From NCBI GenBank assembly GCA_025935275.1, contig JAICVP010000052.1, positions 1 to 10,665 of the forward strand: a DNA stretch of 10,665 bases, given 5' to 3'. Of this stretch, positions 1 to 6,224 are shown piece after piece. Source of the DNA: Thermoleophilia bacterium (GTDB lineage Bacteria; Actinomycetota; Thermoleophilia; Gaiellales; Gaiellaceae). The number at the start of each line of letters is the position of its first letter. Position 1 is the stretch's first letter. The notes beneath the pieces were generated by a model. The model was given only the letters and a program-made list of their open reading frames with translations, was not told the DNA's origin and did not search any database. Both the position numbers and the translations under genes were made by a program.

Positions 1-1192
1 CGATCATCTTGTAGCCATGGTTCGAGTCGAGGATCGTGTAGACGTTCGCCCGCATGTAGTCGAAGACCGGGAAGTTGTCGGCGGTGAACGCGCCCACCCC
101 GCCCGAGCGCGCTTGCTTGTAGAGCGGGCGGCAGCCCTCGAAGCGGCTCATCGAGTGTGAGAGCGCGGCGCACCACATGTCCGCGAACCCGGGATCGACG
201 TCGGTCGTGGACGGATAGGGATCCAGCTCGACGTCGCCGTCCACGACGAGCGGCGAGGCCCCACCCTGCACGCCGTGGCGGTCGCGCTTGAAGTAGATCC
301 CCCAGAGCTCATCCGTGATGAGCGTGCCGTCGTCCGCGACGAGCGGCGCATCGGTGTCCAGGTGGATGACCGGCGGGGCGCTCCCGTCCGCGGTGGCGAA
401 CATGAGCGGGTCGACGGTGATCTCGCCCTCCTGCAGGTTCCAGTACGTCCACATGGGCTGGTCCTTGACGACGTCGCCGGAGGGCGTGCGGATGTCGATC
501 TCCATCGGCAGCCCGAGCATCCGCCAGAAGTTCTTCGCCCAGGGCCCGGGCGCGATGACGAGCTGCTCACCGACCTCGAGCGTGCCCTGGTTCGTCTCGA
601 CCGCGGTGACGGCGTCGTCGGGCCCGAACTGCAGGCCGGTGACCTCGACGCCGCTGAGGATCTCGACGCCCTTCGAGCGCGCCTTCTCCGCGAGCCCGTC
701 GACGGAGTCCTGGTTGAAGGCGAAGCCGCCCTGGAACTCGTGCAGGCAGGCCGTCACGCCCTGGGCCCGCCAGTCGGGGAAAAGCTCCTTCATGTACCGG
801 TCGACCTCGGCCTCGTCTGTGATGAACGTCGAGCGGTAGCCGATCCGCTCCTGGCGCTCGAACGTTTCGGCGAGGTCGGTTTCCTGCGCGGCCGGGCCGA
901 GCGCGATGTAGCCGACGGCGTTGTAGGCGTAGGCGTCCGGGTCCGACTCCCACACCTCCGCGCAGGCCTGCATGAGCTCGCTCATGGCCGGCTGGAAGTA
1001 GTTGTTGCGGACGACGCCGCAGGCGATCCCCGATGCTCCCGCGCCGGGCTCGGACTTCTCCAGCACGACGATGTCGGCTCCCGAGCCGAGGCCGCGGTCG
1101 TCGAGCTCCTTGGCGAGGTGGTAGGCCGTCGAGAGGCCGTGGATGCCTGCGCCGACGACGACGTAGGGACAGGACTTGGGGAACTTGGCCAC
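1..1192 (-). CDS. FAD-dependent oxidoreductase, DAO fold, sarcosine oxidase beta (SoxB)-like; C-terminus cut by window edge
   Basis: Predicted flavoprotein amine oxidase/dehydrogenase; 397 codons are visible without a stop and the frame leaves the window at the left edge. I read the start as GTG at 1192-1190, because a strong AGGAGG (minus strand, 1206-1201) lies 8 nt upstream and the FAD-binding strand begins almost at once. The Rossmann motif GAGIHG is at residues 14-19, with the ribose-binding acidic residue E45 in VVLEK. It is followed by GASGIACGVVRNNY (about 52-65), which resembles the RSNY region of the SoxB subunit of heterotetrameric sarcosine oxidase. The visible end, DSNHGYKM, looks like the C-terminal FAD-contact motif of the DAO fold, so perhaps only about 20-60 residues are missing. 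There is no signal peptide, so it is cytoplasmic. It is divergent from an IclR regulator and a GcvT-like gene. Inference: oxidative N-demethylation of a methylated amine such as sarcosine or dimethylglycine. The family is secure; the substrate is not. Confidence 0.85.
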   Translation of the reverse strand, partial: MAKFPKSCPYVVVGAGIHGLSTAYHLAKELDDRGLGSGADIVVLEKSEPGAGASGIACGVVRNNYFQPAMSELMQACAEVWESDPDAYAYNAVGYIALGPAAQETDLAETFERQERIGYRSTFITDEAEVDRYMKELFPDWRAQGVTACLHEFQGGFAFNQDSVDGLAEKARSKGVEILSGVEVTGLQFGPDDAVTAVETNQGTLEVGEQLVIAPGPWAKNFWRMLGLPMEIDIRTPSGDVVKDQPMWTYWNLQEGEITVDPLMFATADGSAPPVIHLDTDAPLVADDGTLITDELWGIYFKRDRHGVQGGASPLVVDGDVELDPYPSTTDVDPGFADMWCAALSHSMSRFEGCRPLYKQARSGGVGAFTADNFPVFDYMRANVYTILDSNHGYKMI

Positions 1193-1196
1193 CGTA

Positions 1197-1213
1197 ATTG
1201 CCTCCTCGGCAAT
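1197..1213. promoter_or_regulatory. Perfect inverted repeat in divergent gap: candidate IclR operator, or SD-sequestering hairpin
   Basis: ATTGCC-TCCTC-GGCAAT is a perfect 6-bp inverted repeat with a 5-bp spacer, in the only gap between the FAD oxidoreductase (start 1192) and the IclR-type gene (start 1245). IclR-family proteins bind short palindromes next to the genes they control and are often divergent from them, so this is the best operator candidate here. In the oxidoreductase mRNA the same bases would form a 6-bp stem with loop GAGGA, partly burying the AGGAGG ribosome binding site 8 nt before the GTG. Whether it acts as DNA site, RNA hairpin, both or neither is unknown. Confidence 0.4.
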
Positions 1214-1244
1214 AGTGTGTCAAAATCTCTCCTCGAAACGTACC

Positions 1245-2030
1245 ATGGCCAGAACCGGAAAGCCAGCCCAGCGCACCGTGGGCGCGGTGTCGCGCGCCAT
1301 GGCGGTGCTCGACGCCTTCGTCGACTCGCCGGAGCTCGGGACGAACGAGATCGCCCGGCGAGCGCGCATCAACGCGAGCACCGTCTCGCGCATCCTCGCC
1401 ACGCTCGCCGAGGGCGGCCTCGTCTCCTACAACGACGACACCGGGCGTTACCGCCTGGGAAGCCGCCTGATGGTCTACGGCAACCTCGTCCACTCGCGGC
1501 TGGACCTCCGCCAAGCCCTGCGCCCGCTGCTCGAGACCCTGGCCCGGCGGACGGGCGAGACGACGACGCTCTCCGCCCCGTCGAGCCCTGACGCGGTCAC
1601 GATCGACTTCGTCCAGGCGCCTGGATCCGTGGTGAGCGTCGCGGAGCTCGGCCGGCCCAGCGTGGCCCACGCGACGGCGGCCGGGAAGGTCGGACTGGCG
1701 TTCGGCGACGCCCGGCTGCCCGCGGGCCGACTCGCCCGCTTCACCGACCGGACGATCGCCGATCGCGAACGCTTCCAGGCGGAGCTGGCCGAGGTGCGCC
1801 GCCGGGGCTACGCGCAAGCCGAAGGCGAGCGCGATCCCGACCTGAACGCGATCGCGGCGCCTGTCCACGCTGTCGGCGGCGAGCTCGCCGCCATCGTCGG
1901 CGTCCAGGGGCCGGCGTCCCGCTTCGACTCGAGCGCAATGAAGAAAGCCGTCCACGAGCTCCAGTCCGTTTCCCTGGCGATGTCGCACGCTTTAGGCTTC
2001 GACCCCGAACTCACCAAGGAGAGCGAATGA
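1245..2030 (+). CDS. IclR-family transcriptional regulator
   Basis: A 261-residue protein, the usual IclR length of about 250-280. Residues about 11-72 form the winged helix: AVSRAMAVLDAF, then the helix-turn-helix TNEIARRARINASTVSRILA (33-52) and a wing ending in GRYRLG (67-72). Residues about 85-255 form the effector-binding domain, with the signature HATAAGKVGLA (142-152) and GYAQAEGERDPDLNAIAAPV (188-207). I chose ATG 1245 because upstream in-frame codons overlap the FAD gene's start and lie outside the family domain. No clear Shine-Dalgarno precedes it, so initiation may be weak or use a very short leader. The stop overlaps the next start (ATGA, 2027-2030), so regulator and GcvT-like gene are probably cotranscribed. 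It likely controls both its own operon and the divergent oxidoreductase. The effector is not predictable. Confidence 0.93.
   Translation: MARTGKPAQRTVGAVSRAMAVLDAFVDSPELGTNEIARRARINASTVSRILATLAEGGLVSYNDDTGRYRLGSRLMVYGNLVHSRLDLRQALRPLLETLARRTGETTTLSAPSSPDAVTIDFVQAPGSVVSVAELGRPSVAHATAAGKVGLAFGDARLPAGRLARFTDRTIADRERFQAELAEVRRRGYAQAEGERDPDLNAIAAPVHAVGGELAAIVGVQGPASRFDSSAMKKAVHELQSVSLAMSHALGFDPELTKESE
2016..2021 (+). promoter_or_regulatory. Ribosome binding site of the GcvT-like gene, inside the IclR gene end
   Basis: AAGGAG lies 5 nt before ATG 2027 and within the last codons of the IclR gene. With the ATGA stop/start overlap this fixes the GcvT-like start and indicates translational coupling of the two genes. 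Confidence 0.8.
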
Positions 2031-3133
2031 GCGACACAGGCATCGTCCGAACGGCCTTCGACGGGGTGCAGCAGAAACTCGGCGTCGAGCTCATGGACTG
2101 GGAAGGCTGGTACTGGCCCAACCACTTCGGCGACCCGGTCGCCGAGCACAACGCGGTCCGCGAGCACGTAGGCGTCTGGGACGAGTCGCCGCTGCGGAAA
2201 TGGGACTTCAACGGCCCGGACGCGCTCGCCGCGGCCGACCGCATCTTCACGAACGACATGCTCGGGCTCGAGATCGGCCAGGTGCGCTACGGGCCCTTCT
2301 GCGACGAGAAGGGCAATATGGTCGGCGACGGCACGGTCTTCAAGTTCACGGACACGAGCTGCTGGGTCATCACCGCGCTCGACTCCGACCTCGACCACTT
2401 CCAGAACGTCGTCGACGGGCTGCAGGTCGAGATCGAGCCGATCACTGAGAAGCTCCCCCACCTTCAGATCCAGGGCCCGAAGTCGCGCGAGCTGCTCGCC
2501 GACCTGACGGACGAGTCGGTCGAGGACCTCGGCTACTTCCGCTTCTTTCCGCACCAGGTGCACGTCGGGCGCGTGCCGGTCTGGGTCTCCCGCACGGGCT
2601 ACTCGGGCGAGCTCGGGTATGAGGTCTTCACCGATCCCGACTACGCCGAGGAGCTCTGGGAGGCGGTCACCAGCGCCGGCGCAACCCCGTACGGCCTCGC
2701 CGCCGTCGAGACCCTGCGCATCGAGTCGGGGCTGATCTTCATCGGCTACGACTACTTCCAGCACGAGACGAACCCTTTCGACATGTCGCTGGACAAGGTC
2801 ATCCGGCTCGACACGGGCGACTTCGAGGGCAAGGCCGCGCTCGCCGAGACCGCGAAGAATCCGCCGCGCCGCCTCGTCACGCTCGAAGTGCAGGGCGACG
2901 AGGTGCCCGAGTACGGCGCGGCCGTGACGAAGGACGGCGAGTCGGCCGGAACGCTCACGAGCCCGTGCGAGAGCCCGACGCTCGGCAAGGTCATCGGCAT
3001 GGCCGTCCTCGACACAGCCCAGGCGGAGAAGGGAAACCAGGTCCAGGTGGCGCTGGCCGACGGCGGCGTGGCGAACGCCTTCGTCGCCGACTTCCCGATC
3101 TACGACCCGGAGAAGACGAGACCCAGAGCCTAG
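2027..3133 (+). CDS. GcvT/DmdA-like folate-dependent aminomethyltransferase family protein
   Basis: A 368-residue cytoplasmic protein of T-protein (GcvT) length and fold. Recognisable blocks: EHNAVREHVGVWDESPL (40-56, GcvT-like EH.AVR..VG.FD.S), GNMVGDGTVFKF (96-107), LQIQGPKSRELL (146-157), SRTGYSGELGYEV (188-200), ETLRIESG (228-235), ETNPFDMSLDKVIRLD (247-262) and SPTLGKVIGMAVL (316-328). In T-protein the GGIIDD motif carries the folate-contacting Asp; here the second Asp survives as D101 and the first is Gly100. LQIQGPKS and the nearby ALDSDLDHF resemble, from memory, the DMSP demethylase DmdA more than glycine-cleavage GcvT. No gcvH or gcvP is adjacent, so a glycine cleavage role is unlikely. 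Its link to an IclR regulator and a divergent SoxB-like oxidase suggests it moves a one-carbon unit from a methylated substrate to tetrahydrofolate. That role is inference. Confidence 0.88.
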   Translation: MSDTGIVRTAFDGVQQKLGVELMDWEGWYWPNHFGDPVAEHNAVREHVGVWDESPLRKWDFNGPDALAAADRIFTNDMLGLEIGQVRYGPFCDEKGNMVGDGTVFKFTDTSCWVITALDSDLDHFQNVVDGLQVEIEPITEKLPHLQIQGPKSRELLADLTDESVEDLGYFRFFPHQVHVGRVPVWVSRTGYSGELGYEVFTDPDYAEELWEAVTSAGATPYGLAAVETLRIESGLIFIGYDYFQHETNPFDMSLDKVIRLDTGDFEGKAALAETAKNPPRRLVTLEVQGDEVPEYGAAVTKDGESAGTLTSPCESPTLGKVIGMAVLDTAQAEKGNQVQVALADGGVANAFVADFPIYDPEKTRPRA

Positions 3134-3624
3134 GGGCCTTCGGTCAAGAGCCGCCGGAACTCGGGGTACTGCCCCAGCTTGCCGACGGTGACGAGCGTGT
3201 CGCCCTCCTGGATGACGTCGTCCGGCTGCGCGCCGGTGACCGGCTCCGGCTCCCGGAGGATGGCGATGATCGTGATCCCCGTGCGAGCACGAAACGCGCA
3301 TTCCGCCAGGCTCTTCCCGACCGCCGGGCTCCCCGGAGGCACCTGGACCCACTCGATCGCGAGCTCGCCGAGGGCCATCTCGAGTTCCTCGACGATCTTC
3401 GGCCGCTCGTACGCCCCGCCGAGAACCGCACCGAGCTGGCGCGACTCGTCGTCCTCGAGTTGGAGCACAGCAGAGGGCTCTTCGTCACCCGCATGGCGGA
3501 AGACGTAGAGGTCACGGGAGCCGTCCAGGTGCTGGATGACGGCCACGCGGCTGCCATGGTCGGTCGTGAAGGTGAACTTCGTTCCGACTCCCGGCAGGCG
3601 TGTCTCTCTCAGGTCCTGGGCCAT
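3130..3624 (-). CDS. khtT: KhtT-like regulatory subunit of a cation/proton antiporter (TrkA-C/RCK_C domain)
   Basis: A 164-residue soluble protein, essentially the length of Bacillus KhtT. Residues 1-75 match the KhtT N-terminal domain: RETRLPGVGTKFTF at the start, RDLYVFRH, and ESRQLGAVLGGAYERP (60-75). Residues about 77-160 form an RCK_C/TrkA-C domain: ELAIEWVQVPPGSPAVGKSL, FRARTGITIIAILRE, and VIQEGDTLVTVGKLGQ. In KhtTU systems this subunit sits on the cytoplasmic face of KhtU and gates K+(NH4+)/H+ exchange; the RCK_C domain of Bacillus KhtT binds c-di-AMP. ATG 3624 has AAGGAG (3634-3629) 4 nt upstream, overlapping the end of khtU, which ends 10 bp away, so the two are cotranslated in 1:1-friendly order. 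Its TAG shares CTAG with the stop of the convergent GcvT-like gene. Confidence 0.88.
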   Translation of the reverse strand: MAQDLRETRLPGVGTKFTFTTDHGSRVAVIQHLDGSRDLYVFRHAGDEEPSAVLQLEDDESRQLGAVLGGAYERPKIVEELEMALGELAIEWVQVPPGSPAVGKSLAECAFRARTGITIIAILREPEPVTGAQPDDVIQEGDTLVTVGKLGQYPEFRRLLTEGP

Positions 3625-3634
3625 CGGGCTCCTT

Positions 3635-4804
3635 TCAGGCTAGTCGAGGTGGGAACAGGCGGCGGCCAATGCTCTTCGACTCCTTCATGAGGATGACGCC
3701 GAGCGTGGCCGTCGCGAGAACGTAGAGGCCGGCGAAGGCGACGAAATCCTTGCGGTCGCCGGACGAGATCGCATCGTTGCCGGCTGCGATCTGAGCAAGG
3801 ATGATCGTGAACTCGCCGTGGGCGACCAGGGCGGCGCCCACGTTCAGGCTCTGGCGCGGGCTGAACCCTCCCACCACGCCGGCGCCGTATCCGCTCACCA
3901 GCTTGGCAAGGACGGTGAGCACGACTGCGACCGCCACGAGCCAGCCTACGGTGTCCAGTGCGCCCACGTCGATCGAGAGCCCGAACACGAAGAAGAAGAG
4001 CGCGGCGAAAACATCGCGAAACGAGAGAAAGCGCTCCTCGATCTCCTCCCTGATGGATGTCTCAGCGAGGACGACGCCGGCCATGAGCGCTCCGATCGCT
4101 TCCGAGAGGCCGAGCTCCTTTGCGATCGCGGCCATCCCGACGAGGAAGCCGAACGTCGCGAGGAGCATGAACTCTCCCGGCAGCCGACCGAGCGCCGCGT
4201 CAATGGGCTTCCGCAGGAAACGAGACGCCGCGACCGACACCGTCACGAACGCGAGCGCCTTCGCAACGGCAACCAGGGTCGAGCTGACTCCGGTCCCGCC
4301 CGCCGCAGCGAAGCCGAGCACGCCGGCGATGACGATGTCCTCGAAAACGAGGATGGCCAGAATCAGGTCCGTCTCGTCGTCGGCGAGGCGCCGGAAGTCG
4401 ATCAGTCCCTTCACGGTGACCGCGCTCGAGGAGACGTAGATGGCCGCAGCGAGGATGAGCGCCGGGAAGCCGAACCCGAAGGCGATGACGCCCACCAGCA
4501 GGCCGACCGCCGCGTTCACAGTCAGGTCGATGGTGCCGCCGAGCCCGATATGGCGCCCGCTTCGAAGCAGGCGGTCGACCGTGAACTCGAGGCCGAGGAA
4601 GAAGAGCAGGAAGATGATCCCGAGCTCCGCGACGAACGTCGTCACCTCTGACGGCTCGATCAGGCTCGTCACGTGCGGCTCATGGGGGCCAAGGAGGAGC
4701 CCGGCCAAGAGGTAGGCCGGAATAGCGGAGAGCCCGAAGCGTCCCGCGAGGAGACCGAGACCCGCCAGGAGGCCGATCGTCAGGGCGAGCTGCGAGAGCG
4801 TCAT
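3635..4804 (-). CDS. khtU: KhtU-like CPA2 monovalent cation/proton antiporter
   Basis: A 389-residue integral membrane protein with about 12 hydrophobic segments, of the Kef/CPA2 superfamily. Visible family features: GLSAIPAYLLAGLLLGP (24-40), ELGIIFLLFFLGLEFTVDRL (60-79), AIYVSSSAVTVKGLID (121-136), an ion-path acidic pair in FEDIVIA (E155-D156, the place of QD in KefC), LSEAIGALMAGVVLAET and ALVAHGEFTIILAQ. It lacks the cytoplasmic nucleotide-binding RCK_N domain that makes KefB/KefC about 600 residues, and the following gene encodes a separate KhtT subunit. That arrangement defines KhtTU-type exchangers. Expected role: K+ (or NH4+) efflux coupled to proton entry, for cytoplasmic K+ and pH control. 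ATG 4804 has a weak, distant AGGA upstream. The gap to the divergent DUF1272 gene is 23 bp, so its promoter must overlap that gene or come from the upstream CPA1 operon. Confidence 0.88.
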   Translation of the reverse strand: MTLSQLALTIGLLAGLGLLAGRFGLSAIPAYLLAGLLLGPHEPHVTSLIEPSEVTTFVAELGIIFLLFFLGLEFTVDRLLRSGRHIGLGGTIDLTVNAAVGLLVGVIAFGFGFPALILAAAIYVSSSAVTVKGLIDFRRLADDETDLILAILVFEDIVIAGVLGFAAAGGTGVSSTLVAVAKALAFVTVSVAASRFLRKPIDAALGRLPGEFMLLATFGFLVGMAAIAKELGLSEAIGALMAGVVLAETSIREEIEERFLSFRDVFAALFFFVFGLSIDVGALDTVGWLVAVAVVLTVLAKLVSGYGAGVVGGFSPRQSLNVGAALVAHGEFTIILAQIAAGNDAISSGDRKDFVAFAGLYVLATATLGVILMKESKSIGRRLFPPRLA

Positions 4805-4827
4805 GCGTCGGTCATCCTACGAGCGCC

Positions 4828-5010
4828 TTGGCTCTCGAGATGCGAATCGGCTGCGAGCGCTGCGGGGCGTCCCTGCAACCGGGGAGCGCCGCGGTCATCT
4901 GCAGCTACGAGTGCACTTTTTGCCCGGAGTGCGGCGAGACGCTCGAACACATGTGCCCGAACTGCGGCGGCGAGCTCGTCCCGCGACCGCGACGCGAGGA
5001 GTCCTCCTAG
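4828..5010 (+). CDS. DUF1272 family small zinc-ribbon protein
   Basis: A 60-residue protein with eight cysteines: C9, C12, C25, C29, C32, C35, C43 and C46. They form CxxC/CxxxC pairs (CERC, CSYEC, CPEC, CPNC) able to hold two zinc ions. The pattern ICSYECTFC...CPNCGGELV.RPRR is that of DUF1272, a conserved family of unknown function. I chose TTG 4828 because the conserved N-terminus MALEM starts there; ATG 4840 would drop four conserved residues, and neither start has a strong Shine-Dalgarno. It is the only plus-strand gene among four minus-strand transport genes. It starts 23 bp from khtU and its stop overlaps the CPA1 antiporter stop by 4 bp. Nothing in it indicates nucleic-acid binding beyond the zinc fold. 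Confidence 0.87.
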   Translation: MALEMRIGCERCGASLQPGSAAVICSYECTFCPECGETLEHMCPNCGGELVPRPRREESS

Positions 5011-6215
5011 CCCGCCGCCGAGGTCTCACGCGTCGGTATTCCAAGCCGTCGCAATATCCAGGGGACGGGCGTTCCCTGGCCGACCACCGAAAGGAGAACG
5101 ACCACGAAGACGATGTAGAACACGGTCGTCGCCTCCCCGACTCCCCGGAGCACGGCGAACGCGGCCAACAGGATGGGGACGGCTCCCTTGAGCCCGCACC
5201 AGGCGATGAAGGCGCGCTCGCCGCGACTGAAGCTGAAGGGCGCAAGCGCGGCCAGTACGACCGGCGGGCGTACGAGAACGGCGAGGGCGAAAACCAGCGC
5301 AATGCCGTCCACCCAGACGTCGAGCGTGAGCGAGTCGATCCTGACGACGAGGCCCAGGACGACGAAGACCGCGATCTCGGCAAGGACGGCGAGCGCTCCG
5401 TGAAAGCGTTCGATCTCGGACTTATGCGGGGTGCGGGTGTCCCCGACGATGAGCCCGGCGATGAAGACGGCAAGGAACCCCGACCCGTGCGCCAGTGCTG
5501 TCACGCCGTAGAGCGCTCCCGCCAAGGCGAGCGCGAGCACAGGGCTGAGAGCCGGCGCAGGCAGCGTGATGCGGCGCAGGAGGGCGACCATCGCCAGCGC
5601 GCCGATGCACCCGATCGCCGCACCGATCGCCATCTCGACCACGAACTCGCGCAGGATGACGAATCGGGACGCATCATCGTGGGTCGCAAGCTCGATCATG
5701 CCGATCATGAGGGCGATGCCCGCGGGATCGTTCACGCCCGCCTCTCCCTCCAGCGTCACGCCCGAGCGTCCATCGATCTCACGCTGGCCGAGCACCGAGA
5801 ACATCACGGCCGGATCGGTCGGAGCGAGCGCCGCGCCGATGACTCCCGCTGTCATCCACTCGAAGCCGAGCACATAGTGAGCGAAGACTGCGACGAGCCC
5901 GGCGGTCGCGAACGTCCCGAAGACGCCGAGCGAGAGGATGGGCGCCAGGGCGCCCCGGAAGCGCCGCCAGCCGATGTCCATGCCGCCGTTGAAGAGGATG
6001 ACGATCAGAGCGACCACGGCGATCCGCTCCACGGTGAGGACCGGCACCTTCGAGTACAGCCTGGGGAAGAGGTCCGAGACCACCGCGGCGACCACGAGGA
6101 AAACCGCGGGTGACGGGATCGGAATCCAGGTGGTCAGGCGCGTCGAGAGAACGGCAAGCGCCACACCCGCTCCGAGAGCGAGGAGGATGGCTGCAAAAGC
6201 GGCGATCTCGGTCAT
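5007..6215 (-). CDS. CPA1-family Na+(K+)/H+ antiporter, NhaP/CvrA-like core
   Basis: A 402-residue polytopic membrane protein with about 12 hydrophobic segments. Signature sites: NGGMDIGWRRFRGAL (76-90), ALAPTDPAVMFSVL (129-142, containing the TDP of the unwound helix), EGEAGVNDPAGIAL (156-169, with the ion-binding N162-D163 pair), HGSGFLAVFIAGLIVGD (243-259) and WCGLKGAVPILLA (339-351). These identify an electroneutral-type CPA1 exchanger related to NhaP2/CvrA. E. coli NhaP2 is about 578 residues because of a C-terminal TrkA_C plus CorC-type cytosolic tail; that tail is absent here and the protein ends soon after the last helix. ATG 6215 is 9 bp after the EamA stop, with GAGG upstream, so the two form an operon. 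Its TAG shares CTAG (5007-5010) with the DUF1272 stop. The transported cation cannot be settled from sequence. Confidence 0.88.
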   Translation of the reverse strand: MTEIAAFAAILLALGAGVALAVLSTRLTTWIPIPSPAVFLVVAAVVSDLFPRLYSKVPVLTVERIAVVALIVILFNGGMDIGWRRFRGALAPILSLGVFGTFATAGLVAVFAHYVLGFEWMTAGVIGAALAPTDPAVMFSVLGQREIDGRSGVTLEGEAGVNDPAGIALMIGMIELATHDDASRFVILREFVVEMAIGAAIGCIGALAMVALLRRITLPAPALSPVLALALAGALYGVTALAHGSGFLAVFIAGLIVGDTRTPHKSEIERFHGALAVLAEIAVFVVLGLVVRIDSLTLDVWVDGIALVFALAVLVRPPVVLAALAPFSFSRGERAFIAWCGLKGAVPILLAAFAVLRGVGEATTVFYIVFVVVLLSVVGQGTPVPWILRRLGIPTRETSAAG

Positions 6216-6224
6216 GACACGGCC

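Noticed and set aside
1176..1178. Upstream in-frame ATG for the IclR gene
   Set aside because: It lies inside the divergent oxidoreductase coding sequence and adds 23 residues unlike the family; ATG 1245 fits better.
1218..1223. Minus-strand TTGACA as -35 box of the oxidoreductase
   Set aside because: A -10 at 16-18 bp would fall at CAATTA, after the Shine-Dalgarno, and would cut off the leader; no usable -10 box seen.
275..1591. 438-codon plus-strand open frame
   Set aside because: It is antisense to the SoxB-like gene and then out of frame with iclR; low-complexity R/D/G-rich translation with no motifs. A GC-rich shadow frame.
2027..3133. Glycine cleavage system gcvT
   Set aside because: No gcvH or gcvP nearby, altered GGxxDD motif and DmdA-like blocks; the context is a SoxB-like oxidase and IclR regulator.
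3120..3145. Intrinsic terminator between the GcvT-like gene and khtT
   Set aside because: Only the short CCTAGG palindrome is present, with no stable GC stem followed by a T run on either strand.
1808..3352. 514-codon minus-strand open frame across the GcvT-like gene
   Set aside because: Translation is V/R/E/D-rich without domains, while the opposite strand has clear GcvT and IclR motifs in good start context.
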